Shown one piece after another: positions 1-5,889 of a stretch of 7,045 nucleotides of DNA. The translations under genes and the position numbers were made by a program. The notes beneath the pieces are model-generated. The model saw only the letters and a list, made by a program, of their open reading frames with translations. It was not told where the DNA came from and did no database searches. Origin of the DNA: Leptospira sp. 96542 (GTDB lineage: Bacteria > Spirochaetota > Leptospiria > Leptospirales > Leptospiraceae); assembly GCA_029310945.1 (NCBI GenBank), contig JARJFC010000109.1, positions 1-7,045 of the forward strand, written 5' to 3'. The stretch's first letter is position 1; every line of letters begins with the position of its first letter.

Positions 1-90
1 CGTAAGCAAGGGGAGTGCCAGAAGGGAAATGTGTCGTAGACCAAGCGAGGGCATCAGTCCCGAAGCGCAGCGGTAAGCCGTTGTTATGCG
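1..90 (-). repeat. attC-like structured element 1 (partial, cut by window edge)
   Basis: Only the 3' half (plus-strand reading) is present. It starts inside hairpin H2 at the GCAAG arm and continues through the P3 strand GGGAAATGT, hairpin H3 (GTC-GTA-GAC), hairpin H4 (GGG-CATCAGT-CCC), the P2 strand CGGTAAGCC and the core GTTATGCG at 83-90. Apart from the H3 hairpin it is almost identical to the corresponding half of the element at 285-449, so the two belong to the same duplicated cassette type. Confidence 0.8.
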
Positions 91-284
91 GAGTTGGTAA
101 TGTTGCCGATAGAATTTGAAAACGAAGTGTAAAAAATTGGAGCGCCCCACTCACTAGCTTGCTCGTAAATACAGAGCAGGGCATTCAAAACGAGAAGCGC
201 TTTCCAACTCTTCCTCTCTTCTCTTTCTCTTCACTGCTGCGCAGCTCTTAGGCGCGACTTTTTCTGCCTGATTTTTGCCAATTT
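91..284 (-). other. Gene-less cassette body, copy 1
   Basis: This 194-nt stretch between two elements has no convincing gene. It matches the stretch at 450-643 at all but about eight positions. Read on the minus strand it has a long purine-only tract (complement of the pyrimidine run near 205-230) and a short hairpin, TGCTC/GAGCA, around 163-181; in copy 2 this stem is kept through a G-T pair. An open frame on the minus strand crosses the body into the element and ends at 154, but it consists of translated repeat sequence. The body could encode a small RNA, carry a regulatory signal, or be a decayed cassette; the sequence does not decide. Its ends pair (83-99 with 276-292). Confidence 0.6.
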
Positions 285-449
285 CGCATAACGAACCAGG
301 CTTGCCGACGTTTCCCGACCCTGAGCCTTTAGGCGTTAGGGACTGGCCACGAGACTTGCGTAAGCAAGGTGAGTGCCAGAAGGGAAATGTGCCTTTAGGC
401 CAAGCGAGGGCATCAGTCCCGAAGCGCAGCGGTAAGCCGTTGTTATGCG
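285..449 (-). repeat. attC-like structured element 2
   Basis: Cores are CGCATAAC and GTTATGCG. On the plus strand P2 is GGCTTGCCG/CGGTAAGCC with one G-T pair, and P3 is ACGTTTCCC/GGGAAATGT. H1 has the inner stem GCC-TTTA-GGC, H2 ends in CTTGC-GTAA-GCAAG, H3 is GCC-TTTA-GGC and H4 is GGG-CATCAGT-CCC. The linker after the left core is GAACCA where most other copies have GAACTA. It closes the second gene-less cassette (292-650). Confidence 0.85.
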
Positions 450-643
450 GAGTTGGTAATGTATACGATAAAATTTGAAAACGAAGTGTAAAAAATTGGA
501 GCGCCCCACTCACTAGCTTGCTCGTAAATACAGAACAGGGCATTCAAAACGAGAGGAGCTTTCCAACTCTTCATCTCTTCTCTTTCTCTTCACTGCTGCG
601 CAGCTCTTAGGCGCGACTTTTTCTGCCTGATTTTTGCCAATTT
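450..643 (-). other. Gene-less cassette body, copy 2
   Basis: This is a second 194-nt copy of the body at 91-284, differing at about eight scattered positions and with no length change. The two minus-strand frames that run through both copies share a C-terminal stretch ending in LYLRAS, but that stretch is just the duplicated DNA in the same frame, with no ribosome site or family resemblance to support translation. The ends pair as in copy 1 (442-458 with 635-651). Tandem duplication with exact element boundaries suggests repeated cassette insertion or slippage between elements. Confidence 0.6.
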
Positions 644-809
644 CGCATAACGAACTAGACTTACCGAAGTTCCCCGACCCTGAGTCCCGGAACGGGACGT
701 TAGGGACTGGCATGTAGCTTGCGAACGCAAGGCGAATGCCAGAAGGGGAATTTGCCGCAGGCCGAGCGAGGCCTTGTGCCGAAGCGTAGCGGTAAGTCGC
801 TGTTATGCG
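644..809 (-). repeat. attC-like structured element 3
   Basis: P2 is GACTTACCG/CGGTAAGTC, fully paired. P3 is AAGTTCCCC/GGGGAATTT, where the second C-G pair of other copies is replaced by A-T, a compensatory change. H1 has GTCCCG-GAA-CGGGAC, H2 ends in CTTGC-GAAC-GCAAG, H3 is GCC-GCA-GGC, and H4 is GGC-CTTGT-GCC with a shortened loop. It belongs to the cassette carrying the gene at 849-1574, lying just beyond that gene's stop. Confidence 0.85.
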
Positions 810-848
810 TAGTCTCATACTTTTCACTTTAGATTTTCTTTATTATTC

Positions 849-1574
849 TTATTCAAATTTATGAGAATATTTTACATATATTAATAATATTCCAAGATTT
901 GAAATTAAAAAAGAAAATGCAAAAAATTGAACAGTTTTTGAAATAAAGATTAATGCTAAAAAAAAGCTTATACTTGATAATAAACATATTGTCATTAATT
1001 CTTTTTCAGAAAACAATATTTCTTCCTCTGTGTTATTTAAATTATAAATAAATTGCGAAAATGTTACTTTTTTGTTTTCTTTCAATTTACTTATAAGATT
1101 TGATATATTAAGATCTTCCATTTCATAGCATTCTTCATATAAAATATGAATATCGGAATTATATTTACAGTTTATAGCTTTGAATTTAACGAGGGTAGAT
1201 TGATTTCTGAAAAAATCGAATAAATAAAAAAAATCGCCATTTATTTCTACGATATAGCTGGAATTTGGTAATTGTCTCGGATCAGTTTGACTATAGAATA
1301 CATTTATTTTATTTGAAAAACTACAAATATCCATCTTAACAGATTTTTCTAATTCTTTGGAACTATAGATTATAGCTTCGGAAGATAAGAGATATTTTGG
1401 ATTAATTCGTCTTGTTAAATTACCTCTTTGTTCATTTCGCATGTTGAAATTAGAAATCTTTGAGAATGTTAGTGAATTTACAACTTTCGCTGTCTTTTCG
1501 GCGTTATTGCTCTTGTAGGCAAATGTTATAGATATACCTAATGCAATAATGAATGATGAATAAAAAATCTTCAT
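849..1574 (-). CDS. Hypothetical membrane-anchored protein, cassette 651-1614
   Basis: I do not recognise a family for this 241-residue protein. Residues 3-20 form a hydrophobic stretch after a single Lys, which could be a signal peptide or an N-terminal anchor. Residues about 21-190 are hydrophilic and Asn/Ser/Lys-rich, with scattered Cys (84, 136, 149). Two closely spaced hydrophobic helices follow at about 194-211 and 216-234, separated by a few residues including a Lys, and the chain ends KYSHKFE. This suggests a protein with a large extracytoplasmic domain tied to the inner membrane. The ATG is the first good start in the frame and lies about 34 nt from the cassette boundary. No clear Shine-Dalgarno sequence precedes it, as for most genes here. 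It is the sole gene of its cassette and its stop lies 39 nt from element 3. Confidence 0.8.
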   Translation of the reverse strand: MKIFYSSFIIALGISITFAYKSNNAEKTAKVVNSLTFSKISNFNMRNEQRGNLTRRINPKYLLSSEAIIYSSKELEKSVKMDICSFSNKINVFYSQTDPRQLPNSSYIVEINGDFFYLFDFFRNQSTLVKFKAINCKYNSDIHILYEECYEMEDLNISNLISKLKENKKVTFSQFIYNLNNTEEEILFSEKELMTICLLSSISFFLALIFISKTVQFFAFSFLISNLGILLIYVKYSHKFE

Positions 1575-1607
1575 TTTTATTGTTTAGCCATTTGGTTTAT
1601 GAGATTA

Positions 1608-1773
1608 CGCATAACGAACTAGGGGAGACGACGTTCCTCGTAGCTGAGCCTTCGTAGAAGGCGTTAGCGTCGGCGCGAATCTTGCGGACGCAAGAGACGT
1701 GACGGAGAGGAATGTGGCGCAGCCCGAACGAGGCCGGCAGTGCCGAAGTGAAGCGTTTCCCCGATGTTATGCG
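1608..1773 (-). repeat. attC-like structured element 4 (most divergent copy)
   Basis: P2 is GGGGAGACG/CGTTTCCCC with one G-T pair. P3 is ACGTTCCTC/GAGGAATGT. H1 differs completely in sequence but keeps its fold: outer GCT/AGC replaces CCCT/AGGG and inner GCCTT/AAGGC replaces GTCCC/GGGAC. H2 ends in TCTTGC-GGAC-GCAAGA, though its outer stem pairs poorly in this copy. H3 is GGC-GCA-GCC and H4 is GGC-CGGCAGT-GCC. The spacer before the right core is GAT where most other copies have GCT. It closes the cassette carrying the gene at 1781-2635. Confidence 0.85.
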
Positions 1774-1780
1774 ATGTTGA

Positions 1781-2635
1781 TTATTTTTTAAATCTTATTA
1801 AATCTGGAATATTATCTAATATTGAAGGACGTGAAATTTCTTTAAATTCTGGTATTTCTCTTCTTTCATTAATTGCTCTTTGTTTTGCTCGTTTCCATTT
1901 AAGAGTCCATAGATAGTGTTCTGCAAAATATATTTGTTCTGTTAGAATAAAAAGAGTCAATAAAATTAATGAAACGTTTGTAGTAAAAAGAATTAATATT
2001 AAATTTTTTTTAAGACTTATTTTGAAAATAAAGATTAAGAAAATTGGAATAGCTAAGACTATATCCAAAAAGGCAGTTAGATAAAAACCATTTGAATATT
2101 TGTGTATTTCTTCATGGTTAAATTTTAAACTGTTTTCTCTCGCTTGATTAAAACCCATTTCTTCCCAAAGTATGGCAGGTAAGATCATTGAAATTTCAAT
2201 TCTAGCATATTTTGTTAAATTATTGTATAAATTGATATTAAAGATATTTTCTAGAGTAATTATAAATCCAATTAGAAAACCTTGAATTGTCCATTTAAAA
2301 ATAAAAAATACCGATACTATTAGACAAGCCAAGAATTTTAAACCGATAATGCTAGTGAATGCTGAAATTAAACTTATCGTTTTTCCACTTTCTAATTGAT
2401 ATATCATCATAAGCATTAGTGAGTTTGCGTAAGTGAAGAGAATAGAGAAAAATAGAGCAATGAAAATTGTGGTAATTACGAAATTACTTATATCATAAAT
2501 TTCATAACCTTCATAAATAAAACGGTAAAACAGAAAATTGAACCAAATTATTGGTAAAAAGAAGGGCATTGTTAATTTTGGTCTTTTAGAAATTATTTGA
2601 AGGGTTCGGATAATAAAATTATATGTATTTATCAT
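1781..2635 (-). CDS. Hypothetical polytopic membrane protein, cassette 1615-2661
   Basis: This 284-residue protein is strongly hydrophobic. Likely membrane segments lie at about 23-40, 52-78, 97-127 (long enough for a bent or double pass), 186-206 and 210-232. A basic cytoplasmic tail follows (TLKWKRAKQRAINERRE). Between the third and fourth segments is a stretch ILPAILWEEMGFNQARENSL (151-170). Its pattern of Pro, acidic pair and ARENS resembles the re-entrant region of the DUF6159-like integral membrane family; this is a weak resemblance from memory, not a search result. No catalytic motif is apparent. The ATG lies 26 nt from the cassette boundary, so any ribosome or promoter signal must be in that short leader or upstream of the cassette. 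The TAA stop lies inside the cassette's terminal inverted repeat (1766-1783), 8 nt from element 4, so the gene fills its cassette almost exactly. Confidence 0.82.
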   Translation of the reverse strand: MINTYNFIIRTLQIISKRPKLTMPFFLPIIWFNFLFYRFIYEGYEIYDISNFVITTIFIALFFSILFTYANSLMLMMIYQLESGKTISLISAFTSIIGLKFLACLIVSVFFIFKWTIQGFLIGFIITLENIFNINLYNNLTKYARIEISMILPAILWEEMGFNQARENSLKFNHEEIHKYSNGFYLTAFLDIVLAIPIFLIFIFKISLKKNLILILFTTNVSLILLTLFILTEQIYFAEHYLWTLKWKRAKQRAINERREIPEFKEISRPSILDNIPDLIRFKK

Positions 2636-2654
2636 AAATATTTTTAATCAATAT

Positions 2655-2820
2655 CGCATAACGAACTAGACTAACCGACGTAGGCTGACCCTGAGTCCCG
2701 GACGGGACGTTAGGGATTGGCACGACGCTTGCGTAAGCAAGAGGAGTGACAAAAGCCTATGTGCCGTAGGCCGAGCGAGGGCGTAAGTCCCGAAGTGAAG
2801 CGGTTAGTCGCTGTTATGCG
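2655..2820 (-). repeat. attC-like structured element 5
   Basis: P2 is GACTAACCG/CGGTTAGTC, fully paired, and P3 is ACGTAGGCT/AGCCTATGT. Both differ from the other main type (GGGGAGACG and ACGTTCCCC) on both arms at once. H1 has GTCCC-GGAC-GGGAC, and H2 is TTGGCAC/GTGACAA closing CTTGC-GTAA-GCAAG. H3 is GCC-GTA-GGC, and H4 is GGG closed by C-GTAA-G with an unpaired T before CCC. It closes the two-gene cassette 2662-3954. Confidence 0.87.
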
Positions 2821-2832
2821 TAGTGTGTTTTG

Positions 2833-3291
2833 TCATTCAGTGAGTTTGGATAGCTCTGTAATTGACCATTTTGTATTTATTAATTGCTGTAACTCATTTT
2901 TGGTCTTGATAAGTTGTTCGTTCTCGTATTGTTGGTTTTCAAGTGTTTCATAAATAGTTCTTAATACATTAATATCAATTCTGTAGTATTTGAAGTTAAG
3001 TCTATTGTAGTAGTCCTTTTGGTTTTCTAAATCCTTTTTAGAAAAGATAGCTCTAGTTAAAGTCATTAGGATGTTAGAATTAATAGTTCTGAATAAATCG
3101 ATAGATTCAAATATTTCTATATTTTCGAATAATTTATCGATTAGGCTTGTTGAACTTTCTTCTCCACTGATTTTTAGTTTACCAATTAGATCCTTATCTA
3201 AGGATCTAAGTATTCCAATTCGAAAATATGGATTACTATCCATATTATGTTTTTCTATAAAATCTTTTAACTCTTTGATTATGTTATTCAT
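2833..3291 (-). CDS. Hypothetical helical protein, second gene of two-gene cassette
   Basis: I do not recognise this 152-residue protein. It is predicted soluble and mostly helical, with no signal peptide or membrane segment. Residues about 115-150 are rich in Glu, Gln, Asn and Leu and could form a short coiled coil. I chose the ATG at 3291 over the in-frame ATG at 3342. It overlaps the stop of the upstream SEC-C gene as ATGAATAA and is preceded by GGAG at a 9-nt spacing, one of the few good Shine-Dalgarno sequences in the window. The longer form would overlap its neighbour by 59 nt. This is the arrangement of a translationally coupled pair, so the two products probably act together or in fixed ratio. 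The stop lies 12 nt from element 5. A toxin-antitoxin or defence pair is possible from the layout, but no sequence motif supports it. Confidence 0.8.
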   Translation of the reverse strand: MNNIIKELKDFIEKHNMDSNPYFRIGILRSLDKDLIGKLKISGEESSTSLIDKLFENIEIFESIDLFRTINSNILMTLTRAIFSKKDLENQKDYYNRLNFKYYRIDINVLRTIYETLENQQYENEQLIKTKNELQQLINTKWSITELSKLTE

Positions 3292-3928
3292 TTTGATGTT
3301 CTCCAGTTTTACGTTCACAGCAATGTTTGTATTTTTTTTCACTACCGCAAAAGCAAATTGAGTTTCTTTTGGGGTTGTTATTTCTTTCGCATATTTCTTT
3401 AACTAATTTTGTGTTATGGGCTTGTAATGATTTTACTCTTTCAATTTCTGATAATTCTAATCGTATTTTACCGAATTCAAATTTTCGGTTCCCTTTGTTA
3501 AGTATCTGGAAGTATTCTTCGCTATTGGAAATAAGTTCTTCGATTTGTTTAAATGGCGTTAAGGGTATTCTAATATTATCTATTTGATATCCATTAAATT
3601 TTAAATTTCTATCTATGATAAATAGTATTTCCCTAAATCCTCTAGGAGTTACATCATAAATAATTGATTCAGGAGCCATCCAGGCTGAATGAAACTCTGC
3701 TTCTATAAGTACATTAGGAGTTAACCAAATAGCCCAACCAAATAATTGATACCCTCCGTTAATTTCTACGACTTTTTCTACGTTTTTTATGCATTCAGTT
3801 TTATCTTGTAATCCAAATTCTTTATACTGAATTTTTTGTGGAGTATTTGTTAGATTGAGTTTAGACAATAACTGATTTAATTTTGGATTATCAATATCAG
3901 CAGGTATTGGGTTTAGTTTATATTCCAT
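3284..3928 (-). CDS. SEC-C motif protein, first gene of two-gene cassette
   Basis: The 214-residue product ends in a SEC-C zinc-binding motif: CFCGSEKKYKHCC at 192-204, giving C192-x-C194-x8-C203-C204, close to the CPCGSGKKYKKCC form found at the C-terminus of SecA and of many small bacterial proteins. In SecA the motif binds zinc and contacts SecB; in other proteins it is a general metal-binding appendage. The body (about 40-125) has a conserved-looking stretch, GWAIWLTPNVLIEAEFHSAW (64-83), followed by a second segment with DVTPRGF (92-98). I recall this Trp-rich, FHxxW pattern from SEC-C proteins of unknown function. No signal peptide or membrane segment is present, so a cytoplasmic location is likely. 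The ATG lies 26 nt from the cassette boundary without a clear Shine-Dalgarno sequence. The stop codon overlaps the start of the next gene. Confidence 0.88.
   Translation of the reverse strand: MEYKLNPIPADIDNPKLNQLLSKLNLTNTPQKIQYKEFGLQDKTECIKNVEKVVEINGGYQLFGWAIWLTPNVLIEAEFHSAWMAPESIIYDVTPRGFREILFIIDRNLKFNGYQIDNIRIPLTPFKQIEELISNSEEYFQILNKGNRKFEFGKIRLELSEIERVKSLQAHNTKLVKEICERNNNPKRNSICFCGSEKKYKHCCERKTGEHQNE
3301..3304 (-). promoter_or_regulatory. Shine-Dalgarno sequence deciding the start at 3291
   Basis: GGAG on the minus strand lies 9 nt before the ATG at 3291, inside the 3' end of the SEC-C gene. It supports the short form of the downstream protein and translational coupling of the pair. Confidence 0.6.
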
Positions 3929-3947
3929 ATTTCAGTTTAACACATTA

Positions 3948-4112
3948 CGCATAACGAACTAGGGGAGACGACGTTCCCTGACCCTGAGTCCCGGCGGGAC
4001 GTTAGGGACTGGCACGTAGCTTGCGTATGCGAGCGAGTGACAGAAAGGGAATGTGTCGCAGACCAAGCGAGGCCGCAAGTGCCGAAGCGCAGCGTTTCCC
4101 CGTTGTTAGTCG
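3948..4112 (-). repeat. attC-like structured element 6 (hybrid cores)
   Basis: The left core is CGCATAAC but the right core is GTTAGTCG, so the two ends do not pair with each other. The right end instead pairs with the left end of element 7 (CGACTAAC), across the cassette between them. P2 is GGGGAGACG/CGTTTCCCC and P3 is ACGTTCCCT/AGGGAATGT. H1 has GTCCC-GGC-GGGAC, H2 ends in GCTTGC-GTAT-GCGAGC with a T-G pair, H3 is GTC-GCA-GAC, and H4 is GGC-CGCAAGT-GCC. It closes the cassette carrying the gene at 4294-4602. Confidence 0.87.
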
Positions 4113-4293
4113 CAGGTGTTTGTTTCCTAGATTTCTTTTTTTATTTATGTTTACTATTTAAGTTTCTTTTTTAAAGACGGAAATTTTACGAAAAGCAGAA
4201 GAGAATATCAATATTAGTAAATGTTTTGTCATAATTTATATATGTTAAATTATTTGAAGTTACATTTTGTATCTTTGTTTTAAATTGTTAAAA

Positions 4294-4602
4294 TCAGATC
4301 GAAAGATGATCAATAATTAAGAATTGATGAGAATACTTTGATTTAATTGTTTCTACTAACATGTTTACTCTTTTATTGAAGGCTAATTCTTTGGTTGGAC
4401 TATTAAATCCAATATAATCGAATTCTGTTTTGGTATCTAGATATAATTCATCAAATATATCTTGAATTTCATTTAGTTCTTGCTCTAGTTTCTTATCTTC
4501 TTCCATTTCTTCTGGCAGATAATGCCCAATAAATCCCTCTTCATCATCGTAATTCCAAATAGGAAAGCCTCTATATTCCAATAATAGTTTAATTTTTTTC
4601 AT
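4294..4602 (-). CDS. Small acidic hypothetical protein, cassette 3955-4786
   Basis: This is a 102-residue soluble protein that I do not recognise. It opens with KIKLLLEYRGFPIWNYDDEE and then becomes strongly acidic (EEMEEDKKLEQELNEIQDIFDE, residues about 31-52), ending with a mixed, hydrophobic stretch (HQFLIIDHLSI). Small acidic single-domain proteins of this shape occur among immunity and antitoxin proteins, but no toxin partner lies in the cassette and the suggestion rests on composition only. I chose the ATG at 4602, since the in-frame upstream alternative at 4644 is a GTG whose extra residues (GILRKLSNKNQFF) look like translated leader; neither has a good Shine-Dalgarno sequence. The gene occupies under half of its cassette. 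About 180 nt separate its stop from element 6 and about 180 nt precede its start, leaving room for a promoter of its own, though I see no convincing one. Confidence 0.68.
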   Translation of the reverse strand: MKKIKLLLEYRGFPIWNYDDEEGFIGHYLPEEMEEDKKLEQELNEIQDIFDELYLDTKTEFDYIGFNSPTKELAFNKRVNMLVETIKSKYSHQFLIIDHLSI

Positions 4603-4779
4603 GAAAAATTGATTCTTGTTACTGAGCTTACGGAGAATACCCACCTAATTATTCAGTAACAATAAAGGTTTGATCGTAGAAATGAAACTATAAAAAATCA
4701 AACATTTGTTTATTTCTTTCTTTTAAAAACTAGAATTTTGTGATTTATAAATTTTTTATAGGATTAATTTTAACACTTG

Positions 4780-4945
4780 CGACTAACGAACTAAGCTAAC
4801 CGACGTAGGCTGACCCTGAGTCCCGAACGGGACGTTAGGGGCTGGAACGACGCTTGCGTAAGCAAGAGGAGTGCCAGAAGCCTATGTGTCGTAGACCGAG
4901 CGAGGGCGCAAGTCCCGAAGCGAAGTGGTTAGCGGTAGTTATACG
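4780..4945 (-). repeat. attC-like structured element 7 (hybrid cores)
   Basis: The left core CGACTAAC and right core GTTATACG do not pair with each other. The left pairs with the right end of element 6 and the right pairs with the left end of element 8 (CGTATAAC). P2 is GCTAACCG/TGGTTAGC with a G-T pair, P3 is ACGTAGGCT/AGCCTATGT, and H1 has GTCCC-GAAC-GGGAC. H2 ends in CTTGC-GTAA-GCAAG, H3 is GTC-GTA-GAC, and H4 is GGG-CGCAAGT-CCC. It closes the cassette carrying the gene at 5272-5538. Confidence 0.87.
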
Positions 4946-5271
4946 CTGGAAATGATTTAATCAAAAGTTTCTTGATTATAAGATATTTTTAAAGAATTAA
5001 TAGATATTTCAAGTGAATCTTTTATAGAATCTTATCGAAAATTTAAAATTATTAATTATATTTAAGTAGGTTTAAGAATGAAGACTGTTTGTATTATCAA
5101 GTGGAGGTCAGTATAATATTTAAAACATGCTTTTGTATTTGAAGTAAACTTGGTTTTGTAATATAAATTGTTAATTTTCCGAATATTTCGTCTTTATTAA
5201 AGATACAGAAAAGTATGCTGGTGGGAGTTTTTAGGAAAATTTTATAGATATTCGATTTTAAAACACTATAA
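4946..5271 (-). other. Gene-less AT-rich stretch downstream of the Cys-rich gene
   Basis: These 326 nt lie between element 7 and the stop of the gene at 5272. I see no open frame of useful length on either strand. The only local structure noted is a 7-bp inverted repeat TAATCAA/TTGATTA at about 4958-4978, without a following T run. The first nucleotides (to 4955) belong to the cassette's terminal inverted repeat. It may be a long 3' untranslated region or the remains of a second gene. Confidence 0.55.
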
Positions 5272-5538
5272 TTAGTTATTCGAACTCGAAATACATCCTC
5301 TTACGGTATTATTGCATCCTTGGTAGTTGCGTATGCAAGCGTCTGGATTCTCAGTAACTGGATTAACAGCTTTACATTCCTTATATTGATTATCACAATA
5401 TAAGTATAAGACCGCGCAAATTTTGCCATCTGTTTTTTTCTTTTCTTCAAAAGGACTGGTGACCTTTCCGTCATTATAGCAAAAGTTGATATTGATAACT
5501 AAGATTATTAAAGTTAAGAGATTAAAGATTTTTTTCAT
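5272..5538 (-). CDS. Small Cys-rich putative lipoprotein, cassette 4787-5698
   Basis: This 88-residue protein starts MKKIFNLLTLIILVININFC: two Lys, a hydrophobic core and a Cys at residue 20 with Ile at -3, fitting the relaxed lipobox of spirochaetes, so export and lipid anchoring are likely. The mature part has six further Cys at 41, 48, 55, 68, 75 and 82, in a strikingly regular layout: two triplets with six-residue gaps, joined by a twelve-residue gap. This suggests two similar disulphide-linked half-domains or helices stapled at heptad spacing. Periplasmic or surface exposure would allow three disulphides. I do not recognise the family. The ATG is about 160 nt from the cassette boundary, and a TATAAT box at 5588-5593 suggests the cassette carries its own promoter. 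No Shine-Dalgarno sequence is evident. Element 7 follows the stop after 326 nt. Confidence 0.78.
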   Translation of the reverse strand: MKKIFNLLTLIILVININFCYNDGKVTSPFEEKKKTDGKICAVLYLYCDNQYKECKAVNPVTENPDACIRNYQGCNNTVRGCISSSNN

Positions 5539-5587
5539 AATTTAAGTTTAGATCAAGTATTCCCTAGATAATCACGATATTCATAAG

Positions 5588-5616
5588 ATTATACTATATA
5601 TCCCTGGTAAATATAA
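5588..5616 (-). promoter_or_regulatory. Candidate sigma70-type promoter for the Cys-rich lipoprotein gene
   Basis: On the minus strand a perfect TATAAT lies at 5593-5588, about 50 nt before the ATG at 5538. At a 17-nt spacing upstream (5616-5611) is TTATAT, which matches TTGACA at only three positions. The -10 is good, but the region is AT-rich, so a chance match is possible. Confidence 0.4.
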
Positions 5617-5691
5617 ATTTACTCATTTATAAAAATGTTAATACTTTATATTTGGAGATTGTTTTATTTTTGGAATTTATTTCATTTCTTG

Positions 5692-5856
5692 CGTATAACG
5701 AACTAGCGGAGACGACGTTCCCCGACCCTGAGTCCCAACGGGACGTTAGGGACTGGTCACATAGCTTGCGTAAGCAAGCGAGTGCCAGAGGGGAATGTGG
5801 CACAGCCCAAGCGAGGCCGTAAGTGCCGAAGCGCAGCGTTTCCGCGCTGTTATGCG
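5692..5856 (-). repeat. attC-like structured element 8 (hybrid cores)
   Basis: The left core is CGTATAAC, matching the right core of element 7, and the right core is GTTATGCG, matching the left core of element 9. P2 is GCGGAGACG/CGTTTCCGC with one G-T pair and P3 is ACGTTCCCC/GGGGAATGT. H1 has GTCCC-AAC-GGGAC, H2 ends in GCTTGC-GTAA-GCAAGC, H3 is GGC-ACA-GCC, and H4 is GGC-CGTAAGT-GCC. It closes the cassette carrying the gene at 5890-6687. Confidence 0.87.
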
Positions 5857-5889
5857 TAGTTGATGAGGCTTTAATAGAGTAAAATTCTA

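Noticed and set aside
275..478. Plus-strand frame of 67 codons in element 2
   Set aside because: It lies almost wholly in the structured element, opposite to all real genes, and matches frames expected from any copy.
154..543. Minus-strand frame of 129 codons across a gene-less cassette body and element 2
   Set aside because: It is translated repeat sequence; the frame is open because the element is GC-rich. No ribosome site, and the similar frame at 513-827 exists only because the DNA is duplicated.
513..827. Minus-strand frame of 104 codons across element 3 and the second gene-less body
   Set aside because: Same reason; it crosses an element boundary and covers the structured stems of element 3.
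2759..2953. Plus-strand frame of 64 codons starting in element 5
   Set aside because: It starts inside the element and continues antisense to the 3' end of the gene at 2833-3291.
3071..3587. Two plus-strand frames (3071-3361 and 3327-3587)
   Set aside because: Both are antisense to the SEC-C and helical genes; the hydrophobic composition is a shadow of AT-rich coding DNA.
4668..4703. Inverted repeat GTTTGAT/ATCAAAC upstream of the small acidic gene as an operator
   Set aside because: A 7-bp repeat with a 22-nt gap in AT-rich DNA is likely by chance, and no promoter is placed around it.
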